Under the pieces are notes generated by a model. The model saw nothing but the letters and a program-made list of their open reading frames with translations. It searched no databases and was not told where the DNA came from. A stretch of DNA of 64,000 bases, from NCBI GenBank assembly GCA_905221065.1, contig CAJNBS010000005.1, forward strand, positions 49,589 to 113,588, given 5' to 3'. The stretch's first letter is position 1, and every line of letters starts with the position of its first letter. The DNA is from a bacterium (GTDB lineage: Bacteria; Bacillota; Bacilli; Lactobacillales; Streptococcaceae). The position numbers and the translations under genes were made by a program. Positions 57,189 through 64,000 of this stretch are shown here, one piece after another.

Positions 57189-57217
57189 ATTATAACATGT
57201 ATTGAATTAAAATTCAA
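57189..57217 (-). promoter_or_regulatory. Promoter of the amino-acid ABC importer
   Basis: The minus strand has TTGAAT (57217-57212), a 17-nt spacer and TATAAT (57194-57189), about 35 nt upstream of the permease start. Confidence 0.75.
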
Positions 57218-57304
57218 ACTTTTTATCCTATTTATTCAAAAAAACTTTAAGCTAGTAGAATTAGCGAGAAATCTTAGTTTTTTCTAGTCAAGTTGGCCTC
57301 CTTT

Positions 57305-57314
57305 ATGGTAAAAT
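57305..57314 (+). promoter_or_regulatory. -10 element of the DUF1797 gene
   Basis: TATGGTAAAAT ending at 57314 is an extended -10 about 30 nt before the ATG, which follows GAAGGAGAAT. Confidence 0.5.
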
Positions 57315-57344
57315 AGTAACGATAAGAAATGAAGGAGAATCAAA

Positions 57345-57575
57345 ATGGAATCACATTTGGTTAGAATCATCAACCGCCTTGAAGCAATGGCAAAAGACGG
57401 CGGAAATTTAAAACGTAATTTTGAACGCGAAGGAGTTGTTGTTGCAGAAGTTGCATACAGCCACGACGAAGAAAACGGATCAATCTTTACCCTTCGTGAT
57501 GTAGAAGCTCGCGAAACTTATACTTTTGATAGCATTGACTTGATTGCAATGGAGATTTACGAACTCCTTTACTAA
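57345..57575 (+). CDS. YkuJ-like DUF1797 protein
   Basis: Conserved small cytoplasmic protein of 76 residues, MESHLVRIINRLEAMAKDGG, ending in FDSIDLIAMEIYELLY. Homologues are confined to Firmicutes; function unknown. ATG at 57345 follows GGAG with good spacing. Monocistronic, divergent from the amino-acid importer. Confidence 0.82.
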   Translation: MESHLVRIINRLEAMAKDGGNLKRNFEREGVVVAEVAYSHDEENGSIFTLRDVEARETYTFDSIDLIAMEIYELLY

Positions 57576-57729
57576 TCTAAAACAAGCTGGGATTACACCC
57601 TGCATGTCTAACCAAAATCCTTTTTGTCTCACAAATAGGATTTTTTTATAGTCCAAATTCACAAAAATTTTCATTGTAACAACTTCTCAAAGCTGCAATC
57701 TTTTTACTTGCTTTACAGTCCAATCCTGT

Positions 57730-57735
57730 TATAAT
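57730..57735 (+). promoter_or_regulatory. clpE promoter
   Basis: TATAAT with an upstream TG (TGTTATAAT) and a TTGCTT -35 16 nt upstream. The CtsR operator follows directly. Confidence 0.7.
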
Positions 57736-57748
57736 GAGAGTATAGAAA

Positions 57749-57765
57749 TTTGACTATTTTTGACC
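57749..57765 (+). promoter_or_regulatory. CtsR operator of clpE
   Basis: TTTGACT-ATT-TTTGACC is the exact inverse of the CtsR heptad repeat RGTCAAA-NAN-RGTCAAA. It lies just downstream of the -10, where a bound CtsR dimer blocks transcription until heat or disulphide stress. Confidence 0.93.
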
Positions 57766-57805
57766 TTTAAACAGGTCAGGCTAAAGAAAGAAATGAGGTA
57801 GATGT

Positions 57806-60064
57806 ATGCTTTGTCAAAACTGTAAAATCAACGACTCAACAATTCATCTTTACACCAATCTCAATGGAAAACAAAAACAAATTGACCTCTGTCAAAACTG
57901 TTATAAGATTATCAAAACAGATCCTAACAATAGCCTCTTTAAAGGTATGACGGATTTGAACAATCGTGACTTCGATCCCTTTGGTGATTTCTTCAATGAT
58001 CTAAACAATTTCAGACCTTCTAGCAATACTCCTCCTATTCCCCCAACCCAATCAGGTGGAGGTTACGGTGGAAATGGCGGTTATGGCTCTCAAAATCGTG
58101 GATCTGCTCAAACTCCGCCTCCAAGTCAAGAAAAAGGCCTGCTAGAAGAATTTGGTATCAACGTAACTGAGATTGCCCGTCGTGGAGATATTGACCCCGT
58201 TATTGGGCGCGACGATGAGATTATCCGTGTCATCGAGATTCTCAATCGTAGAACCAAGAATAATCCTGTTCTTATCGGTGAACCTGGTGTCGGAAAAACT
58301 GCCGTTGTCGAAGGTCTAGCTCAAAAAATCGTCGATGGTGATGTTCCACATAAACTCCAAGGTAAACAAGTCATCCGTCTGGATGTGGTTAGCTTGGTTC
58401 AAGGAACGGGTATTCGTGGACAATTTGAAGAACGCATGCAAAAACTCATGGAAGAAATTCGCAAACGTGAGGACATCATCCTCTTTATCGATGAAATCCA
58501 TGAAATTGTCGGTGCAGGTTCTGCAGGCGATGGCAATATGGATGCAGGAAATATCCTCAAACCAGCCCTTGCTCGTGGGGAACTGCAACTGGTCGGTGCC
58601 ACTACACTCAATGAATACCGTATCATTGAAAAAGATGCTGCCCTAGAGCGTCGTATGCAACCTGTTAAAGTCGATGAACCAACAGTGGAAGAAACAATCA
58701 CTATCCTCAAAGGCATTCAAAAGAAATACGAAGACTACCACCACGTTCAGTATACCGATGCTGCAATTGAAGCAGCTGCAACTCTTTCCAATCGCTACAT
58801 TCAAGATCGCTTCTTGCCTGACAAGGCCATTGACCTCCTAGATGAAGCAGGTTCTAAGATGAACTTGACCTTAAATTTTGTAGATCCTAAAGTGATTGAT
58901 CAACGCTTAATTGAAGCTGAAAATCTCAAATCTCAAGCTACACGAGAGGAAGATTTTGAGAAGGCTGCCTACTTCCGTGACCAGATTGCTAAATATAAGG
59001 AAATGCAAAAGAAAAAGGTCACAGACCAGGATACTCCTATCATCAGTGAGAAAACCATTGAGCACATTATCGAGCAGAAAACCAACATCCCTGTTGGTGA
59101 TTTGAAAGAGAAAGAACAATCTCAACTCATCCATCTAGCTGAAGACCTCAAGTCTCATGTTATTGGCCAAGATGACGCAGTCGATAAGATTGCTAAGGCT
59201 ATTCGCCGTAATCGTGTTGGACTTGGGACCCCTAATCGTCCCATTGGAAGTTTCCTCTTTGTTGGGCCAACTGGGGTCGGTAAGACAGAACTTTCCAAAC
59301 AACTAGCCATTGAACTTTTTGGTTCTGCTGATAGCATGATTCGCTTTGATATGAGTGAATACATGGAAAAACACAGTGTTGCGAAGTTGGTCGGCGCTCC
59401 TCCAGGTTATGTTGGCTACGATGAGGCTGGGCAATTAACTGAAAAAGTCCGCCGTAATCCCTACTCACTTATCCTCTTGGATGAAGTGGAAAAAGCCCAT
59501 CCAGATGTCATGCATATGTTCCTGCAAGTCTTGGACGATGGCCGTTTGACAGATGGGCAAGGACGTACCGTCAGCTTTAAGGATGCCATTATTATCATGA
59601 CCTCAAATGCAGGTACAGGTAAGGCCGAAGCCAGCGTTGGTTTCGGGGCAGCTCGCGAAGGACGTACCAACTCTGTTCTTGGTGAACTCGGTAACTTCTT
59701 TAGCCCAGAATTTATGAACCGTTTTGACGGCATCATTGAGTTCAAAGCTCTCAGCAAGGATAATCTCCTTCAGATTGTCGAGCTCATGCTAGCTGATGTT
59801 AACAAGCGACTCTCCAGCAACAACATTCATTTAGATGTGACAGACAAAGTCAAGGAAAAATTGGTTGACCTCGGTTATGATCCAAAAATGGGGGCACGCC
59901 CACTCCGTCGCACTATTCAAGACTATATTGAGGACGCAATCACTGACTACTACCTTGAAAACCCAAGCGAAAAAGACCTCAAGGCAGTTATGACTAGCAA
60001 GGGCAAGATTCAAATTAAGTCTGCCAAAAAAGCTGAAGTGAAAATTTCTGAAACAGAAAAATAA
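57806..60064 (+). CDS. clpE: ATP-dependent Clp protease ATPase ClpE
   Basis: HSP100 unfoldase that feeds substrates to ClpP under stress. The 752-residue protein begins with the zinc finger [11 protein letters not shown]...CQNC, then a Gly/Gln-rich linker (residues about 70-115). AAA domain 1 carries Walker [10 protein letters not shown] and a UVR-type coiled segment around 370-400 ([14 protein letters not shown]). AAA domain 2 carries GPTGVGKTE. CtsR control fits the class III heat-shock type. Confidence 0.96.
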   Translation: MLCQNCKINDSTIHLYTNLNGKQKQIDLCQNCYKIIKTDPNNSLFKGMTDLNNRDFDPFGDFFNDLNNFRPSSNTPPIPPTQSGGGYGGNGGYGSQNRGSAQTPPPSQEKGLLEEFGINVTEIARRGDIDPVIGRDDEIIRVIEILNRRTKNNPVLIGEPGVGKTAVVEGLAQKIVDGDVPHKLQGKQVIRLDVVSLVQGTGIRGQFEERMQKLMEEIRKREDIILFIDEIHEIVGAGSAGDGNMDAGNILKPALARGELQLVGATTLNEYRIIEKDAALERRMQPVKVDEPTVEETITILKGIQKKYEDYHHVQYTDAAIEAAATLSNRYIQDRFLPDKAIDLLDEAGSKMNLTLNFVDPKVIDQRLIEAENLKSQATREEDFEKAAYFRDQIAKYKEMQKKKVTDQDTPIISEKTIEHIIEQKTNIPVGDLKEKEQSQLIHLAEDLKSHVIGQDDAVDKIAKAIRRNRVGLGTPNRPIGSFLFVGPTGVGKTELSKQLAIELFGSADSMIRFDMSEYMEKHSVAKLVGAPPGYVGYDEAGQLTEKVRRNPYSLILLDEVEKAHPDVMHMFLQVLDDGRLTDGQGRTVSFKDAIIIMTSNAGTGKAEASVGFGAAREGRTNSVLGELGNFFSPEFMNRFDGIIEFKALSKDNLLQIVELMLADVNKRLSSNNIHLDVTDKVKEKLVDLGYDPKMGARPLRRTIQDYIEDAITDYYLENPSEKDLKAVMTSKGKIQIKSAKKAEVKISETEK

Positions 60065-60073
60065 ATCCTATAG

Positions 60074-60111
60074 AAAAGGAGTAGAAAATGAAAATTTTCT
60101 GCTTCTTTTTA
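60074..60111 (+). terminator. clpE terminator
   Basis: AGTAGAAAAT-GAAA-ATTTTCTGCT forms a 10-bp stem with one G-U pair, followed by TCTTTTTAC, shortly after the clpE stop. Confidence 0.8.
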
Positions 60112-60130
60112 CTAAAATAACTGTAATTTC

Positions 60131-60159
60131 TTGACAGCTTGCCCTTTGTCCATTATGAT
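60131..60159 (+). promoter_or_regulatory. NUDIX gene promoter
   Basis: TTGACA (60131-60136), a 17-nt spacer and TATGAT (60154-60159), about 35 nt before the ATG. Confidence 0.75.
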
Positions 60160-60193
60160 AATAATAACGATACTAGATAATGAGGAAAATGCA

Positions 60194-60646
60194 ATGGCAA
60201 ACCCAACTTTCGGAGAAAAAAAAGCGAATACAGACTATGTTTCACGTTATGGTGTATATGCAGTTATCCCTGATGCTGAACAAAAACAAATTGTTCTTGT
60301 TCAAGCACCTAATGGCGCTTGGTTCTTACCAGGTGGCGAAATTGAAGCAGGTGAAAATCATCAGGAGGCCCTAAAACGTGAGTTGATTGAAGAACTTGGA
60401 TTCACAGCTGAAATTGGTACCTATTACGGACAAGCTGACGAATATTTCTACTCTCGTCACCGTGATACCTACTACTACAATCCTGCCTACCTCTATGAAG
60501 CGACTTCTTTCAAAGAAGTTCAAAAACCACTAGAAGACTTTAATCATATTGCCTGGTTCCCTATCGACGAGGCTATTGAAAGTCTCAAACGCGGTAGCCA
60601 TAAATGGGCCATCCAATCTTGGAAAAAACAGCATAAGATTGACTAA
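60194..60646 (+). CDS. NUDIX hydrolase (MutT-like)
   Basis: Hydrolyses a nucleoside diphosphate linked to another group; the substrate is unknown. Start is the ATG at 60194 (MANPTFGEKKANTDYVSRYG, 150 aa) after GAGGAAA. The NUDIX box GGEIEAGENHQEALKRELIEELGF is complete, with the REL-x-EE-x-G core. The stop codon abuts a BOX element whose first bases follow it directly. Confidence 0.88.
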   Translation: MANPTFGEKKANTDYVSRYGVYAVIPDAEQKQIVLVQAPNGAWFLPGGEIEAGENHQEALKRELIEELGFTAEIGTYYGQADEYFYSRHRDTYYYNPAYLYEATSFKEVQKPLEDFNHIAWFPIDEAIESLKRGSHKWAIQSWKKQHKID

Positions 60647-60797
60647 TACTCTTCGAAAATCTCTTCAAACCACGTCAGCTTCGCCTTGCCGTAGATATAG
60701 TCACTGACTTCGTCAGTCTTATCTACAACCTCAAAACTGTGTTTTGAGCAACCTGCGACTAGCTTCCTAGTTTACTCTTTGATTTTCATTGAGTATA
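60645..60797 (+). repeat. BOX element (boxA-boxB-boxC)
   Basis: Starts ATACTCTTCGAAAATC at the NUDIX stop codon and ends TTTTCATTGAGTATAAA. It contains the boxA core TCGCCTTGCCGTAGATA, CTTCGTCAGT, the boxB hairpin and boxC. Confidence 0.93.
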
Positions 60798-60824
60798 AAT
60801 CAAGCTACTTTATTTAAAAAGTGC

Positions 60825-60830
60825 TATAAT
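60825..60830 (+). promoter_or_regulatory. -10 element of the DUF1827 gene
   Basis: GTGCTATAAT is an extended -10 about 27 nt before the ATG, located immediately after the BOX element. Confidence 0.55.
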
Positions 60831-60856
60831 AGAATTAGAAAATTGGAGGAAATGTT

Positions 60857-61156
60857 ATGAAGCTTATCAATACGACAAACTCACACTCGCAACTTGTAAA
60901 AAGCCAGCTAGAAAGTACAGATGCAACCCTTGTTGAGGTCTATTCTGCTGGAAATACTGATGTTATTTTTACCCAAGCTCCGCTTCACTATGAAATCCTC
61001 ATTTCAAATAAACACCGTGCTATTCGCGAAACCGAAATCGAAGCCATCCAAGAGTTTTTCTTGAAACGTAAAATTGATAAGGACTCTATTGATGAGGCCA
61101 ATATCAAAACCCTCTACTCAGAAAAGTTAATTGGGATTTCGATTCCAATCAAATAA
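60857..61156 (+). CDS. DUF1827 family protein
   Basis: Conserved lactic-acid-bacterial protein of 99 residues, MKLINTTNSHSQLVKSQLES, of unknown function. No membrane segment or catalytic motif is evident. ATG at 60857 follows GGAGGAAAT. Its promoter sits in the flank of the BOX element. Confidence 0.78.
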   Translation: MKLINTTNSHSQLVKSQLESTDATLVEVYSAGNTDVIFTQAPLHYEILISNKHRAIRETEIEAIQEFFLKRKIDKDSIDEANIKTLYSEKLIGISIPIK

Positions 61157-61158
61157 AA

Positions 61159-61241
61159 TTTTGGAGAGATTAGAAAGCTATTGAACCTTATAGACTAAAC
61201 ATAGGTTCTGACTTGCTTTTTAAATCCTCTCCAATTTTTTA
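61159..61241 (+). terminator. Large hairpin terminator after the DUF1827 gene
   Basis: TTGGAGAG (61161-61168) and CTCTCCAA (61227-61234) enclose a second arm pair GAACCT/AGGTTC and AGAAAGC/GCTTTTT, ending with TTTTTT. It may be a long imperfect hairpin of about 80 nt. Confidence 0.65.
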
Positions 61242-61289
61242 TCTTGAGATCTTATCATACAAGATTTTATAGACAAATAATAAAAAAGA

Positions 61290-62640
61290 GGCTCTATAAT
61301 ATTTGTAGTGGGTAAATCCCCTATAGATATTATGGAACCTATTTTTGTGTAGAAAAAAAGTCCCATATGACCTATAATGAAAAGTGACCAAACAACTCAT
61401 TAGAAAGATTCATATGGAACAATTACATTTTATCACAAAACTGCTCGATATCAAAGACCCTAATGTCCAAATTATGGATGTTGTTAATAGAGATACCCAC
61501 AAGGAAATCATCGCTAAACTGGATTATGAGGCCCCATTTTGTCCTGATTGCGGAAGTCAAATGAAGAAATATGATTTTCAAAAACCGTCGAAAATTCCTT
61601 ACCTTGAAACGACTGGTATGCCTACCAGAATTCTTCTTAAAAAGCGCCGTTTTAAGTGCTACCAGTGCTCGAAAATAGCGGTCGCTGAGACTTCTATCGT
61701 CAAGAAAAATCATCAAATCCCTCGTATTATCAATCAAAAAATTGCGCAAAAGTTAATTGAAAAGACTTCTATGACTGATATTGCCCATCAGCTTTCCATT
61801 TCAACTTCAACTGTCATTCGAAAGCTCAATGATTTCAACTTTAAGCATGATTTTTCTCGTCTTCCTGATATTATGTCCTGGGACGAGTATGCCTTCACTA
61901 AGGGAAAGATGAGTTTCATTGCACAAGATTTTGATAATCTCAACATCATCACTGTTCTTGAAGGCAGAACACAAGCTATCATTCGAAATCACTTTCTGCG
62001 CTACGAGCAAGCTGTTCGTTGTCAGGTGAAAATCATTACGATGGATATGTTTAGCCCCTACTACGATATTGCCAGAAAACTTTTTCCTAACGCTAAAATC
62101 GTTCTCGACCGCTTTCACATTGTCCAACATCTCAGCCGTGCTATGAGTCGTGTGCGTGTCCAAATTATGAATCAGTTTGAGCGAAAATCCCATGAATACA
62201 AGGCTATCAAGCGTTACTGGAAACTCATTCAACAAGATAGTCGTAAACTCAGTGATAAGCGATTTTATCGCCCTACTTTTCGTATGCACTTAACGAATAA
62301 AGAGATTTTAGACAAGCTTTTGAGCTATTCAGAAGACTTGAAACACCACTACAATCTCTATCAACTCTTGCTTTTCCACTTTCAGAACAAGGAGCCAGAC
62401 AAATTTTTCGGACTCATTGAGGACAATCTTAAACAGGTTCATCCTATTTTTCAGACTGTCTTTAAAACCTTCCTCAAGGATAAAGAAAAGATTGTCAACG
62501 CCCTTCAACTACCTTATTCTAATGCCAAATTGGAGGCGACTAATAATCTCATCAAACTTATCAAGCGAAATGCCTTTGGTTTTCGGAACTTTGAAAACTT
62601 CAAAAAACGGATTTTTATCGCTCTGAATATCAAAAAAGAA
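61290..62640 (+). mobile_element. ISL3-family insertion sequence (IS1167-like), right end not found
   Basis: The left boundary is inferred at GGCTCTATAATATTTG (61290), a typical ISL3-family end, 124 nt before the transposase ATG. No matching inverted copy is found after the transposase, where a different sequence begins. Confidence 0.65.
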
Positions 62641-62658
62641 GAGTCTGGGACAAAATAG
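61414..62658 (+). CDS. ISL3-family transposase
   Basis: DDE transposase with an N-terminal zinc-ribbon-type CPDCGSQMKKYD and CYQCSKIAV, a helix-turn-helix (MTDIAHQLSISTSTVIRKL) and the catalytic domain (SWDEYAFTKGKMSFI, ITMDMFSPYY, LEATNNLIKLIKRNAFGFRNF). I use the ATG at 61414 (MEQLHFITKLLDI, 414 aa); an in-frame GTG ten codons upstream has no ribosome-binding site. The final residues ESGTK differ from the IS1167 protein ending I remember, so the C-terminus is probably altered by an adjacent insertion. Confidence 0.85.
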   Translation: MEQLHFITKLLDIKDPNVQIMDVVNRDTHKEIIAKLDYEAPFCPDCGSQMKKYDFQKPSKIPYLETTGMPTRILLKKRRFKCYQCSKIAVAETSIVKKNHQIPRIINQKIAQKLIEKTSMTDIAHQLSISTSTVIRKLNDFNFKHDFSRLPDIMSWDEYAFTKGKMSFIAQDFDNLNIITVLEGRTQAIIRNHFLRYEQAVRCQVKIITMDMFSPYYDIARKLFPNAKIVLDRFHIVQHLSRAMSRVRVQIMNQFERKSHEYKAIKRYWKLIQQDSRKLSDKRFYRPTFRMHLTNKEILDKLLSYSEDLKHHYNLYQLLLFHFQNKEPDKFFGLIEDNLKQVHPIFQTVFKTFLKDKEKIVNALQLPYSNAKLEATNNLIKLIKRNAFGFRNFENFKKRIFIALNIKKEESGTK

Positions 62659-62667
62659 TTCTCAACC

Positions 62668-62711
62668 ACAAAAAGCTAGAGATTTCCAATTGCGGAACTC
62701 TAGCTTTTTAA
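62668..62711. terminator. Bidirectional hairpin between the two transposase genes
   Basis: AAAAAGCTAGAG (62670-62681) and CTCTAGCTTTTT (62698-62709) form a perfect 12-bp stem with a 16-nt loop. It can stop transcripts arriving from either transposase gene, keeping antisense reading low. Confidence 0.85.
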
Positions 62712-64000
62712 TTTTGAGTCGTTCTCTTATTGTATTTTAGGAGGTTATTGGCCATAAGTACCAATCCCATGTCAATTCTCACTTGACGCTTCCCTCTCAG
62801 ATTACATCTCTTGTAACCCAAACAAGCCTTTATCTGCCCAAAGACAGGTTCCACATCAATCTTGCGTTGAGCGAAAATCTGTCTACCTTGGGGAGATAAA
62901 AGCGCCTGGCATTCTTTAGCTTTCAAGTTTTGATAGCGTTCGTTCATATAGAGTCCCTTTTGAGGAGCTGATTCAGGTTCATCTGCGTAGTAAACCTTGA
63001 TTTCCTGTTGAAAGTCCGTCTGTGTTTTCTGATGTTTGATATGGTGAAAACGATAACACCAGCCATCAGGATGTGTGTAGCTATCCTCCTTGTCATTATA
63101 GTGCCAATTCGCTAAGTTTCTAGCTGACTGTTTATACCCTCTCTTCTGTTCCTTGTCAAACATGGCATATTTAATCAGATGCTTCATCTTCTTTTCATCT
63201 AAACGAAGGAGGTTCTCTTCACTTCCATATCCAGCATCTGCGACAACTGTCTTTACGTCATGCGGATAGGTTTCAAGTAAGGGCAGAAGAGTCTTGGTAT
63301 CTGTCGGATTTGAGAAGACATCATAGTGAAGAACAAATTGGTTTTCAGTAGCGATTTGAAGATTATAAGCAGCCTTGAGTTGACCATTTTTCATATGGTC
63401 TTCTTTCATTCGCATAAAAGTGGCATCTGGATCGGTTTTGGAAAAACTGTTGCGTCCTTCAAATGTCTCCTGATAGTTCTCATATTTTTCAGCACGTACT
63501 GAAAAATCATCCTTGACTTTACACAAAACTTTCTTGAGTTTACGACGCTGGGTTTTACGTTCATCCTTTCCTTTAACGGGGGTCTCCTCAATGTCCTGGT
63601 TCAGTTTTTCCAATTCTTCTTCAAGGACTTGATCGAATGCAAGCAACTGCTCTGAAGAAATTGGTTCTTCTTCATCCAGCTTAATAGCCTGATGGATAAG
63701 GGGAGTGATTTCTTCTTGAAAATAGACCTGTATCTGTTCTTGAAGTTTGGCGGAGAATTTCTCTGTCGCTTTCTTCCACACGAAACTATACTTGTTGGCA
63801 TTAGCTTCAATCTTAGTCCCGTCAATGAACAAGCAATCTAAAGTCACTAACTCTTCCATTTTTAAACGAATATTGAGGTCGATGAAAAGATCACGAATGA
63901 GTTCTTCCATCCCTTCAGCGACTCGAAAACGATTGATGGTGCGATAGCTGACAAGCAACTGCCCTGTTAGATATTGCATAGCCAGATTTTCAACCATCAT
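62708..64000 (-). CDS. IS1182-family transposase, C-terminal part (runs off window)
   Basis: DDE transposase of the IS1182 family. The visible 430 residues include LDCLFIDGTKIEANANKYSFVW, the variable linker rich in Glu/Lys, DPDATFMRMKEDHMKNGQLKAAYNLQIATENQFVLHY, VVADAGYGSEENL and the terminal FGQIKACLGYKRCNLRGK. The N-terminal residues, including the usual first DUF772-type region, lie beyond the window. The frame is uninterrupted here. Confidence 0.9.
   Translation of the reverse strand: MMVENLAMQYLTGQLLVSYRTINRFRVAEGMEELIRDLFIDLNIRLKMEELVTLDCLFIDGTKIEANANKYSFVWKKATEKFSAKLQEQIQVYFQEEITPLIHQAIKLDEEEPISSEQLLAFDQVLEEELEKLNQDIEETPVKGKDERKTQRRKLKKVLCKVKDDFSVRAEKYENYQETFEGRNSFSKTDPDATFMRMKEDHMKNGQLKAAYNLQIATENQFVLHYDVFSNPTDTKTLLPLLETYPHDVKTVVADAGYGSEENLLRLDEKKMKHLIKYAMFDKEQKRGYKQSARNLANWHYNDKEDSYTHPDGWCYRFHHIKHQKTQTDFQQEIKVYYADEPESAPQKGLYMNERYQNLKAKECQALLSPQGRQIFAQRKIDVEPVFGQIKACLGYKRCNLRGKRQVRIDMGLVLMANNLLKYNKRTTQN

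Noticed and set aside
57180..57220. Possible GlnR operator at the amino-acid importer promoter
   Set aside because: TGTTATAATCATACA has one half-site only; the second half of TGTNAN7TNACA is not at the right spacing.

Overview
The window is a low-GC Firmicute chromosome and almost certainly a mitis-group Streptococcus. The choline-binding wall enzymes LytB and Pce, the adhesin-like PavA, PmrA, CpsY, ComX-type cin-boxes and three BOX repeats together are the signature of S. mitis, S. pseudopneumoniae, S. oralis or S. pneumoniae. By memory most proteins look nearly identical to pneumococcal ones, but blocks lie side by side here that are far apart in S. pneumoniae TIGR4. I therefore favour S. 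mitis or a close relative over a typical pneumococcus; this needs an alignment to confirm.

Layout. 1-4.7 kb (minus): the 5' part of ppc, ftsW, the foldase lipoprotein prsA behind a probable CiaR-controlled promoter, and an O-methyltransferase. 4.7-7.4 kb: pepF and the competence gene coiA with a perfect cin-box. 7.5-16.2 kb: a long minus-strand series ybeY-dgkA-era-mutM-coaE-pmrA-rpmG-secG-rnr-smpB-tehB, with many overlapping start and stop codons. It is divergent from pavA, an RqcH-type ribosome-rescue protein. 18-22.3 kb: lytB, the pyrimidine genes pyrK-pyrDb behind a PyrR attenuator, and gloA. 22.4-23.7 kb: infC-rpmI-rplT with a structured leader and a likely AUA start codon. 23.9-30.6 kb: a small ABC exporter with a long leader, the DNA-uptake operon comEA-comEC under a second cin-box, a GNAT acetyltransferase and phoH. 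30.7-37.5 kb: housekeeping genes yozE, cvfB, frr, pyrH, trmFO, rsmI, yabA, holB and tmk. 37.8-41 kb: the proline operon proB-proA-proC. 41-45.2 kb: cpsY-lspA-rluD-pce.

45.4-46.7 kb: rplU-prp-rpmA, the L27-processing module, with a BOX-related palindrome in its leader. 46.7-53.6 kb: a YoaK-like protein, an oxidoreductase plus DEAD-type helicase pair, tuf, an AI-2E-type permease and dacA. 53.7-60.1 kb: nnrD, folD, a glutamine-type ABC importer, a DUF1797 protein and clpE with a CtsR operator. 60.1-61.2 kb: a NUDIX hydrolase, a BOX repeat and a DUF1827 protein. 61.3-64 kb: two convergent transposase genes, an ISL3-family copy and the C-terminal part of an IS1182-family copy, meeting tail to tail.

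No tRNA, rRNA, CRISPR array, prophage or obvious undescribed multi-gene system was seen. The unusual content is regulatory and repeat-like: dispersed hairpin repeats, a divergent BOX relative, overlapping terminator/promoter elements, a non-canonical infC start, a probable leaderless dacA mRNA and an ABC exporter leader carrying a cre-like site.
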